Below, piece after piece: positions 11,006-21,830 of a stretch of 64,000 nt of DNA. Source of the DNA: Dendrolimus kikuchii. Its lineage: Eukaryota > Arthropoda > Insecta > Lepidoptera > Lasiocampidae. Each line of letters opens with the position of its first letter. Within the stretch, counting starts at the first letter, position 1. Under the pieces are notes generated by a model that was not told the DNA's origin, did no database searches, and saw only the letters and a program-made list of their open reading frames with translations. The position numbers were made by a program, and so were the translations under genes. Where the stretch lies: the NCBI GenBank assembly GCA_019925095.2, contig CM034406.1:12434388-12498387 (forward strand), in the 5' to 3' direction.

Positions 11006-12318
11006 TCAGCACAGCATCTAAAGTGTATACGAAGATTATTGAAAAGAGAATGAGAGTGGTATCCGATGGATTACTGTGGGATGCACAAGGTGGCTTCAGA
11101 AATGGAAGGGGATGTATGGATCAAGTTTTCTCTCTCCGCAATATCGTAGAGAAGCAGCTGGCTATGGGCCGGAAGGTTTTCTGCGGTTTTGTGGATTTAG
11201 AGAAAGCATTTGACAGGGTTGTGCGGAAGGAGCTCTGGGACATATTGCCAGGATATGGGATTAATGGCCAATTGATGCGTGCTGTGCAGTCCACTTACGA
11301 GGACTGTATGGCATGCGTGCGAGTGGATGGCAGCCTGTCGCCCTGGTTTGACGTCAATATTGGCGTCAGGCAGGGCTGCGTGCTGTCGGCTTTGCTGTTC
11401 ATCCTATACCTGGACGATTGTCTCCAGAGAATAAGATTGATGGATGTTGGGGTGCGAATGAGTGATCTAGTTGTAAGCACCTTGCTTTATGCGGATGATG
11501 CCGTGCTTTTAGCCGAATCGCCATCAGAACTGCAAACACTAGTCACAATGATGAAAGATGACTGTCAGGCGAGAGGCTTACATTTGAATGCGAAGAAAAC
11601 AAAGGTTATGGTGTTTGAAAGAGAAGAAACCAGAACGAATGCAAGGATAATGGTCGATGATGTTATGCTGGAACAAGTGAATGAGTTTGTATATCTTGGA
11701 TGTGCTTTTAGCAGGGATGGAAGGTACACCGCTGATATAGAAAGAAGAGTAAATTTGGGGAATAGTTTGAATGGAGCGTTAGGTAAACTTCTAGGCGCTA
11801 AGAACCTCAGCCAGAAGGCCCAGCTCGCCATACACAACGCGGTGCTGGTACCTACGCTCACGTATGGAAGCGAGAGTTGGGTATGGAAGAGAGAGCATGA
11901 AAGTAGAGTAAACGCGGTTGAGATGCGAGCACTGCGCAAAATCTGTGGAGTGACTCTCGCGGACCGCGTTCGTAATACCGAAGTAAGAAAGAGAGTTGGT
12001 CTGAAAGAGAGTGTCGGGGTGAAGGTAAGGAAAGGAATGCTCCGGTGGTTCGGGCATGTGGAAAGAATGCATGATGAAAGAATGACTAAACAGATATACA
12101 ATGCAAAAGTGGATGGATGCAGAAGTCGTGGAAGGCCACGACACACCTTCCATGATCAAATTGATCGTGTACTAGCGGAGGGTGATGTCAGGAGCCTTAA
12201 GAACAGACGAGTGTGCATGACAAGAGTTATGAATGTCAAAGAAGCAAGTGAGGTGTGTAAGAATGGGCCTAAATGGCGCTCTGTTGTTCGTGCCTACCCC
12301 GCAAGGGAACTGGCGTGA
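10942..12318 (+). pseudogene. RTE LINE ORF, reverse transcriptase half
   Basis: Frame +1 relative to the endonuclease half. It opens with PLYKGKGSRMECASYRAISL (RT fingers), then FVDLEKAFDRV (motif A, catalytic Asp), GVRQGCVLSALLF (motif B), LYADDAVLL (motif C, catalytic Asp pair) and FVYLGC (motif D/E region), and a C-terminal part with WFGHVERM and RGRPRHTF typical of RTE-like LINEs. It ends VVRAYPARELA-stop, the stretch present in all truncated copies. Apart from the missing joint before residue 1 the RT core looks intact. There is no ATG; the apparent start at 10942 is GTG inside a conserved motif, so it is not a separate gene. Confidence 0.9.
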
Positions 12319-12340
12319 AGTTATGTATGTATGTATGTAG

Positions 12341-12500
12341 ATGATGTCAGGAGCCTTAAGAACAGACGAGCTTGCATGACAAGAGTTATGAATGTCAAAG
12401 AGGCAAGTGAGGTGTGTAAGAATAAGCCTAAATGGCACTCTGTTGTTCGTGCCTACCCCGCAAGGGAACTGGCGTGAAGTTATGTATGTATGTATGTATA
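12341..12500 (+). mobile_element. second RTE 3' end placed directly behind the first
   Basis: About 160 bp repeat 12184-12340 in direct orientation, including the TATG tail. It differs from its neighbour at several places (for example 'aataagcctaaatggcactc' against 'aatgggcctaaatggcgctc'), and at those sites it resembles the other truncated copies. A separate insertion into the TATG tail explains this better than a fresh tandem duplication. Confidence 0.8.
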
Positions 12501-12519
12501 TATATATATTAGATCTAAA

Positions 12520-13450
12520 ACTTTACTGTTTCTTGATCAATTCACTACAATAACAAAGAAACTAAGTCCATATATTCTAGACAACTGCCCAGCAAAACAG
12601 AGGTAAGTCGAAGCCAACCCGATTTGAACTAATACAATGAATGGCACTTGTTTTGACAACGAAGGTATTTGTTAGTGAATTGAAAAAACGCGATTACAGC
12701 GTTTCTTATTATTATTTAGATAATCTGTCTATTTTATGGAAACGACATCATTTATCGGGATATAAAACTATTCTAAGTGTTAATTAGGTATATAAGCCAG
12801 CTCTGAGTCGAGTGTCATTCATATACGTTCAGTAGTTTTCAAAAAAGATGCGATCGCAGCGCCATCTTTTTCTCTATTTTCGACTATCCCACGGAAACTA
12901 CGTCATTTATCGGGTTAAAAAGTATCCTAAGTTACGCTCCGGGATATAAGCTAGCTCTATATCGAGTTTTATTTCCTTCGGTTCAGTCGTTTTCACCTGA
13001 AGCTCTAACAGACAGACAGACAAAAAATATATTAATTGCATTATCGGAATCTCCTGGTCCAAATAATTTCTCCTTTTTTATTATTGCATAAGTTCAGCAG
13101 ATAGGCAGACGGTCCACTTGATGTAAAGCTGTTACCATCGCCTATGGACATTTGCAACACCAAAGGTGCTACAAATGCGCTGCTGCTCTCTTAAGGGAGA
13201 CTGGAACCTGGTCACTAATGCCGGAACACAAGTCAAGGTTGTTATGGCGACATACTTCGTCACCAGGGGTGATAGCCATCCAGTCGGGCAAATGCCCGGC
13301 TGGCTGTGGGCTGTTCTGTCGCCTCTTACGACAGGCCGCCCGGCCGCAAGAAATTGTATTCTTTCTCCGTTCTTGCGTTTATTCACATTTTTAAACGCAT
13401 TGTACAAACTCGAACCATTTACAGATTTACTATAGTATAGATTACAAAAA
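12520..13450. repeat. interspersed repeat I, copy 1, interrupted
   Basis: Aligns with 29960-30550: shared 'tcgactatcccacgg', 'tttatcgggttaaaaagtat', 'ctctaacagacagacagac' and 'tttttaaacgcatt…gaaccatttacagattta'. The family A element at 13072-13376 sits between the last two landmarks and is absent from the 30-kb copy. Class unknown. Confidence 0.75.
13072..13376 (-). mobile_element. family A retroposon (~310 bp), near full length
   Basis: Family A, read on the minus strand, begins 'atccgtgcaggaacggag', has 'ggtggtagggcatttgcccg' and 'tctcccttaagagagcagca' inside, and ends '…ctgaactcctgcaataaaaa'. The A-rich end and frequent loss of the 5' part mark it as a retroposon of SINE or LINE-3'-end type. 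No clear tRNA A and B boxes were found, so its promoter is unknown. This copy is inserted in repeat I. Confidence 0.75.
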
Positions 13451-13908
13451 TTTAACAATACATAACATTTTACTACATGCAAATACAATGTCGACATATA
13501 AGTAAAAATAATTACTACACTTACTTATGACTCGTTCTTCAATTCTACAGAACCATACACTAGGCAAAGCCTTTCAGGCACTTTGCCAATTTGTTAGATT
13601 GTATTACAATGTATTCCCTAAATATTAATAAATATTATTAAACATGTGTAGATACAAAACCGAAACTGGCTTTTTCCGACTAGTCAGTCGTTCCGTCGAA
13701 ATAAAAGAAAACGCCATAAAGCATAGCGAACGAACACGACCGAGAGAGAGCAGAACCACCTATAATAAGCCCATTGTTTTTATACAAATACAATATTGCG
13801 TTTATAAATCCGATAAGCCTTCTCGCGACAGACAGTGGTGCGGAGACTACTTTACAATTAATATATTTGTAAAAGTAGTTATAAATTGTTATAATTTCAA
13901 AGCGTTAT
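13451..13908. other. no gene seen
   Basis: AT-rich; an 88-codon frame at 13644-13910 has no recognised motif. Confidence 0.5.
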
Positions 13909-14131
13909 AAATTTGGCAGACGGGCAGGTAATTGGTAGACAAACACACATTGTACATACCCAAGTTATGCTTGTGTTATGGATAATCTACAATGGACTAC
14001 TCTGGGGCCGATCTCAACACCCAGACCCCGGTTACGAAATTACCGTGCCAGGAATCGAACCAGAAGCCTCTGCGATGCAGTGAGGATGGACCGCCATGGC
14101 TTAGCCCATTCAACCACAGAGGCCGTCAAAT
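13909..14131 (-). mobile_element. tRNA-type SINE (family C), best copy
   Basis: On the minus strand it starts near 14127 with 'ggcctctgtggttgaatggg', an A-box-like TGGTTGAATGG, and 40-45 bp on has the B box GGTTCGATTCC. Downstream are 'gggtgttgagatcggcccc' and a tail ending near 13909. Pol III transcription from such internal boxes is how tRNA-derived SINEs work. Family relatives: 4596, 40432, 41678. Confidence 0.75.
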
Positions 14132-15322
14132 TGAGTTATAAATTATTGAGATACACATTAATGTTCATTTTAATATTATTGCAACATCATAAATATTTTC
14201 AAATCAAATCAAATTTATTTGTTTAAAACATTGTTGTAAAGTTGGTAGTTATATGCGTTAGTGTACACATGTTTTGCTTACATACAGATATATGTATATA
14301 ACAAATATTAGACTATAATTGTAATATATTTTTTGATACTGCTGTAGATTTAAAATTATGTAATTATGTTTACTATGTAAATAAAATTATCTTATTCTTA
14401 AACTTATATCAATAAAACATTTGTCTAACAATAAATAAAAATCACTACATTATTTTAGAAACTTTTAATTTTATTATAAAATCATTTTAAATGTCTAAAT
14501 TAGTATAGTTGGACAAATGTGTGTTCATTATATTACCTGGGAAATGACGAGAGAAATATGTCGTAAAATTCTGAAATATTTCCTGTCAAGAATTCATACG
14601 ACTTATTCGACAACAGATTTTAAATAAAACAAACAAATAAATGTGGCTTAAATAATGTACTTACTCTATTGATAATTACTAACTCATTTTGTTTTGTGAA
14701 ACACATTCATTAACATTATTTACCGTCGGCAAATATTGGCTGATAAATTATCAAATTTATGCATAAAAAGACAAAAAGTCTAGACCGAGAAAATTGTAGA
14801 CGACCTATAAAATGAACTCTTTACTGAGAAAAACAACGGTAGAGTATTTAAACACAGGTTTAATTTAGTTAATAACAAACTATTAGTACAATTAAATCAA
14901 CACGACTCCACAACTATTGCTGTCCACATATTGGGCAATAAGAGGAGCGCTCGCGGCGGCGATCGTGGCGCCAGTAGCCTCCATTTGTATTTATTTATTT
15001 ATACCTCGTCGACCCTTATTTATGTATGTTAGTACTTACATCGCATGGGACCCAATATATGATGGGTATAAAATAAACTACGTCAAATTGTAAAATTATT
15101 AAAAATTAAACGTAAGAATATAAATAAAAAGTAGTATTTAGTTGTAAATTAACATTGTAATTTTAATAATGCCTTGAAAAGTAATATTTAACGGAGGTAT
15201 AGCTATACAATGGTACATATTATGATTATACTTAAAGATTTTGGATCATAATAGATGAAACCACACACGATTCCAAAAACTCTGGCGGGTTATATGTATT
15301 TTGAATAAAACTTACATTGAAT
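14132..15322. other. AT-rich DNA, one small GC-rich island
   Basis: No gene apart from the small frame at 14892-14984. 'tcaaatcaaatcaaattta' near 14200 may be a LINE tail. Confidence 0.45.
14892..14984 (-). CDS. 30-codon open frame with good start context
   Basis: Minus-strand ATG at 14984 in the context acaaATGG, close to the insect consensus, opens MEATGATIAAASAPLIAQYV and ends at TAA 14892-14894. The first half is GC-rich against an AT-rich surround. It might be a first exon, a small peptide gene or chance; no family recognised. Confidence 0.2.
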   Translation of the reverse strand: MEATGATIAAASAPLIAQYVDSNSCGVVLI

Positions 15323-15421
15323 CATAAAACATACATACATAACTTCACGCCAGTTCCCTTGTTAGGCACGAACAACAGAGCGCCATTTAGGCTTATTCTT
15401 ACACACCTCACATAAAACATA
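15323..15421 (-). mobile_element. 77-bp RTE LINE 3' end with 11-bp target duplication
   Basis: Minus-strand copy of the RTE end (TATG tail at low coordinate, 'gaactggcgtgaagttatg' read in reverse). CATAAAACATA occurs at 15323-15333 and 15411-15421, an 11-bp perfect target duplication. Confidence 0.87.
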
Positions 15422-16261
15422 AAAGGCAAAATACTTCTACAAATAAAAATAAATAAATAATACTGTCTAAACCAATTTCGGTTACAGGGAGGGTAAAGAT
15501 AATCTTCGGACACTTAAGATAAATCAGCTTCAGGAAAAAAATCACATAAATAATAGATACAACTTTTAGATAGTATTCTAGTCGTTAGTCATCAATTAAA
15601 TCTGCTATAAGAGTAATACATTAACTTTAACATTTTGCTAACACTTGTAGAATTATTTCTTTAAAACCTCTGAAATAACTCCGCTATAGTTTCGGTAACC
15701 ACTTCTACTGTCCCCATTGAAATTCATGAATGGTTAAATGTAAAGAACATAGTGTATGTGAGAGCAATTAATGTAATTTTACTATTGTAATCGACTTAGG
15801 ATATTTATGTAGATAAGAAAAAGAGAAATAGATATAATAACAACCGTAGTTATTTAGATAATAATGTCATCAAACGATATTACACATAAATTAGTACATA
15901 TTCTGAATGTTTTCCATTAAATTATGCATCCTGCAGCGCCGTTCAATATAGATACCATCGAAACTAACTAAAATATCTTAATATGTCAAAATTAAATTGT
16001 CTATATAATAATAAAGACAATCTATTTTTTGAAATAATTTATTACACACGACCTTATAACAGCGACTAGTTAGAATATGGTTTTAATAAAATTAAAATAG
16101 CATTTACTTTTTATTAGGTATACATATTATGTATATTCTATGACATTCTATGTTCTTACTGTTAGAGTTTATGAACCCCACCCTATTATTTAATTCAAAA
16201 CATTAAGAAATTTTAATATTTTTTTTATTTTGCAGCCAAACAATAATAATAATAATAATAT
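15422..16261. other. no gene seen
   Basis: AT-rich; no supported feature except an (AAT)n run just before 16262. Confidence 0.5.
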
Positions 16262-16496
16262 TGCAATAATTTTTTATTGCCTTAGTTCAGCAAACAGGCA
16301 GACGGCCCACCCGGTGGAAAACGGTTACAGTCCTGCCGTTTTCTTAAGGAAGACTGGAACCTGTCCACTAAAGCTGGAACACAACTCAAGGTTGTTATGG
16401 CGACATACTCTAGACCAGGGGTGGTAGCCATCCGGATGGGTAAATACCTAACCACCTGGCAGTGGGTTATTTTGTCGCCTCTTACGATTTACGGAT
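16262..16496 (-). mobile_element. family A, 5'-truncated
   Basis: 3' part present from the A-tail to the 'ggtggtagcc…' segment and 'cgcctcttacga'; the 5' ~60 bp are missing. Confidence 0.75.
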
Positions 16497-16570
16497 AAAA
16501 TAACTTTATTGCACGTAAGTACAATAAAGTACAATGAGCGGTCTTCTCGCCACCGGCGATCTCCTCCAGA
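16497..16570 (-). mobile_element. LINE 3' tail (family G)
   Basis: 'ggataaaataactttattgc' followed by 'gcggtcttctcgccaccggc' and 'gatctcctccagac'. Abuts the truncated family A copy. Confidence 0.5.
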
Positions 16571-16894
16571 CTTCTCTATAGAACTATTATAAATACCGAT
16601 TTTAAAATACTTAATAATTTTACAATTATTACTATATTATATGAAGATTTTTTAATATCTCGAATAAATTGTCTGGGTCACAATCATTGGATGGAGTGCC
16701 AACAATGATTATAGGTTACCCTATATTTTAATTGTAATTTTTGATTAGGTTAAGAAGCAAAATTAATTGCTTGATAGATCAATCACGCCAATCTGGCAAC
16801 ATGATGGATACCTACTTTTAAACTGTAACATCCTTGTAAACCATGTTTTTAAGCAAATAAATGTATTTGAAATAAAATTACCAAACGTCTGGTA
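16571..16894. other. no gene seen
   Basis: No supported feature. Confidence 0.5.
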
Positions 16895-17005
16895 GAGGTC
16901 TCATGCGACCAAAAGCCTGGTCCACACCTGGGGTAACACATTAGCGTTGCCATCCAATGTGGCCTGCCTTTTGGGAACATTTTCTACTGACAGCGGTTTG
17001 GCACT
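16895..17005. repeat. interspersed repeat J, copy 1
   Basis: 'gggaacattttctactgaca' then 'gcggtttggcactagatttt' resemble 42100-42150; the reverse strand of 50505-50600 also carries 'gggaacattc'. Short and diverged. Confidence 0.4.
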
Positions 17006-17156
17006 AGATTTTCTATATTAATATTTAATTTATTTTAAAATTTTATTTTTAAGTTAAATTAAATTAATCAAAATGAAATTTAATAATACAATAATCATTT
17101 CTTTCAACAGCTACAGACTCTTAATAATTTGTTAGTAATACAATATAACTTAAGAC

Positions 17157-17279
17157 TTAGGCTGGTGTACATAGACATTTAAGTGACGGTTAAAATCAAA
17201 ATAATCGCTGTTTAGCCTTGTAATTGTAGCGATTATATTATTTTAACCATCGGTTAAATGTCTATGCACACCAGCCTTA
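17157..17279. mobile_element. PIF/Harbinger-type MITE
   Basis: A 117-bp unit (17160-17276) starts GGCTGGTGTACATAGAC and ends with its inverse CTATGCACACCAGCC. The inverted arms extend about 50 bp each, so the element is nearly one long hairpin. TTA lies on both sides (17157-17159, 17277-17279), the 3-bp target expected for PIF/Harbinger. It is non-coding and non-autonomous. Confidence 0.78.
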
Positions 17280-18115
17280 GTAGATAGATGTACATTAAAT
17301 AATAAATAAGCATTGGTACGATTTACATATGTTTTTAAATAGTTACCATAAATATAACTTAAATTACATTTCAACGCACTCGCGGTCTCAAACATGCTGG
17401 TTTATGAAACTTATTATCATTATATATTTTCGTTAGTTTGTGCAGGTGTTTTTTCCTATGCTTCCGGGCATCGTTTGTCAAATTGAGTTAAAATTCTACA
17501 CGGTTAGTCTGTTGTTGACACTTGCTTTCAAAGTACTTCTAAGGCGCAATAGGAGGCGCTCGAGTCGTATTGAATAAAACAAATTTCAATAAAAAATGAG
17601 TAAAGTCGTCATTAATTAGTACAAAATTCTTATTCTTCGTAAACAAAGTTTAGTAAACTTAATTGCCCTGAAACGAATTTACGGTTCTGTTACGCAGAAT
17701 ACCGCAATTCCATAATGGTGTTGCGAATGTAGCGATACGCATGTGAGATATCACTAATTGTCCGACTCGCTACAGAATACCGCTTACACGTGATTACGCT
17801 GAACCGCGGCAAAAACGTGAATGTGGAAGATGCGTAATTTTCATGGAATCAATTGTAATATTTATAAGAATAAGAACTTTAGTCGATTGGAGCTTTTGTA
17901 TATTTTGCAAATGACAGATAAACACCTCAGACGAACAAACAGTAGTATAAGCAAAGCCTATGTGAACAGCGTTCAATGAAGTTGAACTTTTTTTTTTAAG
18001 CTTGTGTGCTTAAACTTATGTGGTACACACGTAGTTTGCATCTGTGTGGTTAATAGTAATGGGCCACTGGAAACTATTATTATAACCACATTTACCTACT
18101 AATTCGATTATTTAA
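17280..18115. other. no gene seen
   Basis: No supported feature. Confidence 0.5.
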
Positions 18116-18610
18116 TTCTAGGATATGTCTGCAACTTCGTCCACGCTTGACTTGAATTCCCGCGGCATTCCCGAAACAAAATACCGCAGCAAAAAAAGAA
18201 TGTAAGCTATTGTTTTAGTGGAAATTGTGTCGGAATAAGCCAATTTTTATGCACCCGAACAACTTCAAACCGGGATTCCCGGCATAAAAAATATCACACA
18301 TTTTATTAAATAAAATTTGTTATCGATTAGTGAAAGAATTGCATTGGAATTAGATTTTTTCAACCTGGCCATTTTAAAATATTCTCAGAAAAAATCTAAT
18401 TTTTAGTCTAACAATTTGCGTTGATCAGCGAAAACCGCATCGAAATCGGCCCAGTAGTTTTTACGTGAATCCTGAACAAACAGACAAGAAATCTAAAAAC
18501 AAATTGCATCGTGTTCTTCGTCGTTTATTTAATCTATTCCAGTGTTTTTTTATATAGCTTCAATGGACCGACAAGGTGTGTTTACAATTTTATAATACAT
18601 ATTATATATT
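18116..18610 (+). repeat. interspersed repeat K, copy 1
   Basis: Long repeat with landmarks 'ctgcaacttcgtccacgctt', 'atcagcgaaaaccgcat', 'gaaatcggcccagtagtttt' and 'acgtgaatcctgaacaaaca', ending near 'acaattttataata'. Copies at 31236, 44632, 47680 (weak), 50880 and 53018. This type is widespread in Lepidoptera; class not determined. Confidence 0.7.
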
Positions 18611-18940
18611 GTTATAGACTAAATTCTCATAAGCTGCGTCGCGAGCATCTTTTTATGCCAAAATTGGCTTCCTGTAGCCTAAACCATCAAAACGCGAGTC
18701 AAATTAACTCGTAGAGCCATCTAGTTACGCACACAAGGCTTAGGAGCTTTTCACAGTGTTATATTTATTGGACGCATGTCATTTTCAATATTTTTCTTTG
18801 ATGGCAATGTGAACTCTTGGTACAAACAGTGACTTATAAAAAATCGTAACTCAGGAGTTACTATTAGTTAATATTTAAGGCTTGTAGCAACGCCAACGTC
18901 CTAAAGATTTTTCGGGCTATAGCGGTGATTCTATAGACAT
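18611..18940. other. no gene seen
   Basis: No supported feature. Confidence 0.5.

Positions 18941-19035
<95 letters not shown>
18941..19035. repeat. (TA)n microsatellite
   Basis: About 90 bp of nearly uninterrupted TA dinucleotides; self-complementary. Confidence 0.97.
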
Positions 19036-19038
<3 letters not shown>

Positions 19039-19069
19039 CATATATAACATATTCGTCTTAGTTACACCA

Positions 19070-19650
19070 TTTATAACTCAAAAACGCCTGAAACAATTTT
19101 TATGATTTTTGTGTTTTTGGAATTGTCTTCATCCGGAATAGTATAGATAATCAGTATTAAAATATAATATTCATCAATAAAAAAAATATTGTTAAAAAAA
19201 CAGAAGTCACAACATTAGTCTAGCCATTCATTGGTGTGACCTTTCCCGACCGATTTCGGCAATGATGACCGCATTTAAACTTATTTTCATTAGTCTGATT
19301 TAGGTGAATTATTTTTGTGTGTGTTCAAGTGGGTCCCAGGATGGTTAAGATTCAAATTTGAACCAGGTAGATGGCGCTGCAATTGGGTTCCAGGATTTAG
19401 GTGAAATCATTTTTGTGGGTGTTCAAGTGAATCCTGGAATGGTTTAGATCCACGATTGGACCCGGTAGGTTGCGCCGCTGAACACCTCTTTAACGGTGGG
19501 ACCGATTTTGATGAATTTTTTGTGTTTTTTCAATTATATTCGAGAATAGTTTAGATTAACTAAGATTAATTGGTCCCGGTTGATGTCGCTGCAATCGGTT
19601 TCTGGAATTATATTTTTAAGGGTAAGACAACGTCTGCCGGTTCCAACTAG
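19070..19650. repeat. repeat L with three ~100-bp degenerate tandem units
   Basis: Three units begin near 19299, 19397 and 19505, each with 'gattt(a)ggtgaa…tttttgtg…ttc', 'ggaatagtttagat'-like and '(g)gtagatggcgctgcaat'-like parts. Units are strongly diverged. Flanked at a distance by the two AT microsatellites. Confidence 0.65.
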
Positions 19651-19825
19651 TGTATGTATAAAATAATGTAATATTACAAAAAAAACCGACTTAATTTCCA
19701 TTTTTTTTTAAAGAAACAGATATTTTTTTATCCTGTTTTGATTAAAATTGGAGTAAAATGGTTTCATATCAATAATATGGATGTAATTTGATGATTTTTG
19801 ATTGAAAAACCAAGTTACGGTTCAT

Positions 19826-19831
19826 AATATA

Positions 19832-19901
<70 letters not shown>
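19826..19901. repeat. (AT)n microsatellite
   Basis: About 75 bp of AT repeats with a single C interruption (tatatacatatat). Confidence 0.96.
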
Positions 19902-19904
<3 letters not shown>

Positions 19905-19973
19905 TGGTAAATTATTTTTTTTTTTACAGTAACTAGTAACAAAAACTTGTTTCATTTGCACCCCATTATCGAT

Positions 19974-20513
19974 CTTTTTTATTGCATAGATAAACACAGC
20001 AGACGGGCTGACGGCCCAACTGTGAAGAAAAGTGGTTACCGTCGCCTATGGACATTAGCAATACCAGAGGTCCGCGAATGTGCTATCGGCCTCGAAGGTG
20101 GTAGGGTATTTACTCGACTGGATGGCGACCGCCACTGGTCTAGAGTATGCCACAATAACAACCTTGTGTTGTGTTTCGGCATTAGTGATCAGGTTCCAAT
20201 CTCCCTTAAGAGAGAAGCAGCGCATTTGTAGCACCTTTGGTGTTGCAAATGTCCATAGGCAATGGTAACCGCTTTCCATCAAATGGGCTGTCTGCCTGTC
20301 TGCTGAACTCCGGCAATAACAAAAAGGTGAAACTGGAACCTGGCCACTGATGCCGGAACACAACTAAAGTTATGGCGGCATACATAAGATCAGGGGTGGT
20401 AGCCATTCAGTCGGGCAAATGCTCTACCACCTGGCTGTGGGTTGTTTTGTCGTCTCTTACGACAGGCCACCTGGCCGCAGGAATTAATACTCTTATTCCG
20501 TTTCTGCACGGAG
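19974..20513 (-). mobile_element. family A, split by another family A copy
   Basis: The minus-strand copy is in two pieces: 19974-20082 (A-rich end to 'ccagaggtccgcgaatgtgc') and 20328-20513 ('aactggaacctggcc' to 'ccgtttctgcacgga'). The pieces are adjacent in the consensus apart from about 20 bp. The gap holds the plus-strand copy 20083-20327. Confidence 0.75.
20083..20327 (+). mobile_element. family A inserted into family A
   Basis: 5'-truncated copy in the opposite orientation to its host; ends 'gctgaactccggcaataaca' with A-rich tail. No clear target duplication. Confidence 0.75.
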
Positions 20514-20559
20514 AAAACTTTTGCGGTAATAGGAGCCTTAAGAAGTTAATATTTTATTT

Positions 20560-20735
20560 TTATTTACATTTTCATTTCGAAACTAGTGAACTGGCAGACG
20601 GCCCGACCAATGGAAAGTGCTTAGATACTGTCACCTGTATGTAACACCAGTAGCAAAACCAATGCGTGGCTAGCCTTTAGGATGGGATAAGAGGGATGGG
20701 ATAGAGGGGACGACATTACCTTTCGCTGCTACAAG
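20560..20735 (-). mobile_element. retroposon family B
   Basis: 'ggatgggataagagggatgg' and 'gggatagaggggacgac' are the inverse of the 8840 landmarks; its 3' part ('gaactggcagacggcccgac') is like family A. Confidence 0.6.
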
Positions 20736-21471
20736 ATCAAAGTTATCAGTTAACCAACATGTAAATTAATCCCTTTGGGTTTGTTTGAAGGATTTTTTAA
20801 TAGTTTTTACCGTAAACAATCGCGGTTCCGTCCAATAAAGCTTAGTAATGATTAGGAACTACATTCACCCATACGGTACGACATCACATTCCATTCCTGT
20901 TACGGCGAATAGAGAGTGGCGAAAGTCACAAACGAAATTCATAGGCTGAATTTAATTGTTTTTCTTTTTGGCTTGACTTCATTGCCATGCTGGATAGCTG
21001 GCTTGACATCCAGGTTAACAATTAAGCCAGCCTTCTGGGCACTCTTCTCTTTAGAACTCACGTTGTATATAGTTTATGTACGTCATGGTTTTCGAAAATA
21101 AACGCCTGGAAGATTTGGAGTCGAAGCACCAAATTCGAAAAGAGAGACAAAGCCCTCCCATAGCTATAAATATAATGTCGCTGTCAAACTATACGTGCAA
21201 TATATGACTGAGAGTACAAAAACTAATTCGGACTGGCCAGCCACATTAGGGCCCACGCAATCACTACATTTGAGTAGTCGCCGTCGTAATCGGTAAGGAG
21301 GACTATATAGTCTGTTATTAGTTTTATAATGTTCTTCCATATAGGGGAAACTGTACCCTTGTTAGCACCCCTCCTGTTATTGGCACACTGTCAGTTTCTT
21401 CATGATATTAAGAAATCTTAATACTTTTTATAATTAAAATTTTATATTATTTCATTTTATAGCAATATAAT
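20736..21471. other. no gene seen
   Basis: A 61-codon plus frame at 20916-21101 has no recognised motif. Confidence 0.5.
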
Positions 21472-21733
21472 GATAATCCTACTAATATTATAAACGCGAA
21501 AGTTTGTAAGTATGGATGTATGTTTGTTACTCTTTCACGCAAAAACTACTGAATGGATTTTGATAAAACTTTACAATATCATAGCTTACACAATATGTAA
21601 GCTATAATATTGCTATTATTAGTTATATTTATGTGTTATTCTGATGTGTAATACATATCAGAATAATACATGGGCTATAATTTATAAAGATCTATCATCA
21701 TTATCACAATTTTTCCTCACCACGCGGGTGAAA
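21472..21733 (+). repeat. interspersed repeat M
   Basis: 'cctactaatattataaacgc', 'gtttgttactctttcacgca', 'aactactgaatggattttga' and 'caccacgcgggtgaaaccga': a repeat type common in lepidopteran and other insect genomes, here in one copy. Class uncertain. Confidence 0.65.
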
Positions 21734-21734
21734 C

Positions 21735-21830
21735 CGAGGGCAGACAGCCCACCGGATAGAAAGTGGTTACCATAGGCTATGGACATTGTTACACCAAAAG
21801 TGCTATCAATATGGCGCAGCTAGTACATAA
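21735..21830 (-). mobile_element. family A fragment
   Basis: 'gcagacagcccaccggatag' to 'ctatcaatatggcgcagc'. A further tail scrap 'tttttttattgcatgagttc' lies at 21917-21940. Confidence 0.6.

Larger units (their letters stand above)
9275..12340 (+). mobile_element. RTE-type LINE, long but defective copy
   Basis: Non-LTR retrotransposon encoding an apurinic-like endonuclease followed by reverse transcriptase, then almost no 3' UTR: the stop codon at 12316-12318 is followed by 'agt' and a TATG repeat. Short TATG-like tails and the EN-RT order fit the RTE clade. The frame containing the endonuclease is open from 9275 but has no ATG before the first catalytic motif, so the 5' border is uncertain and the copy may be 5' truncated. 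An internal deletion plus frameshift separates EN from RT. No target duplication was found, perhaps because the 3' flank is a second tail copy. Confidence 0.9.

Noticed and set aside
11565..12159. 193- and 122-codon minus frames
   Set aside because: Antisense shadows of the reverse transcriptase ORF.
13152..13435. 80-90-codon plus frames, and similar frames at 20055-20644, 32331-32579, 35180-35404, 45716-45928 and 56638-56907
   Set aside because: All lie inside family A retroposon copies; the same peptide appears in both senses across copies with random breaks, as expected for a non-coding repeat.
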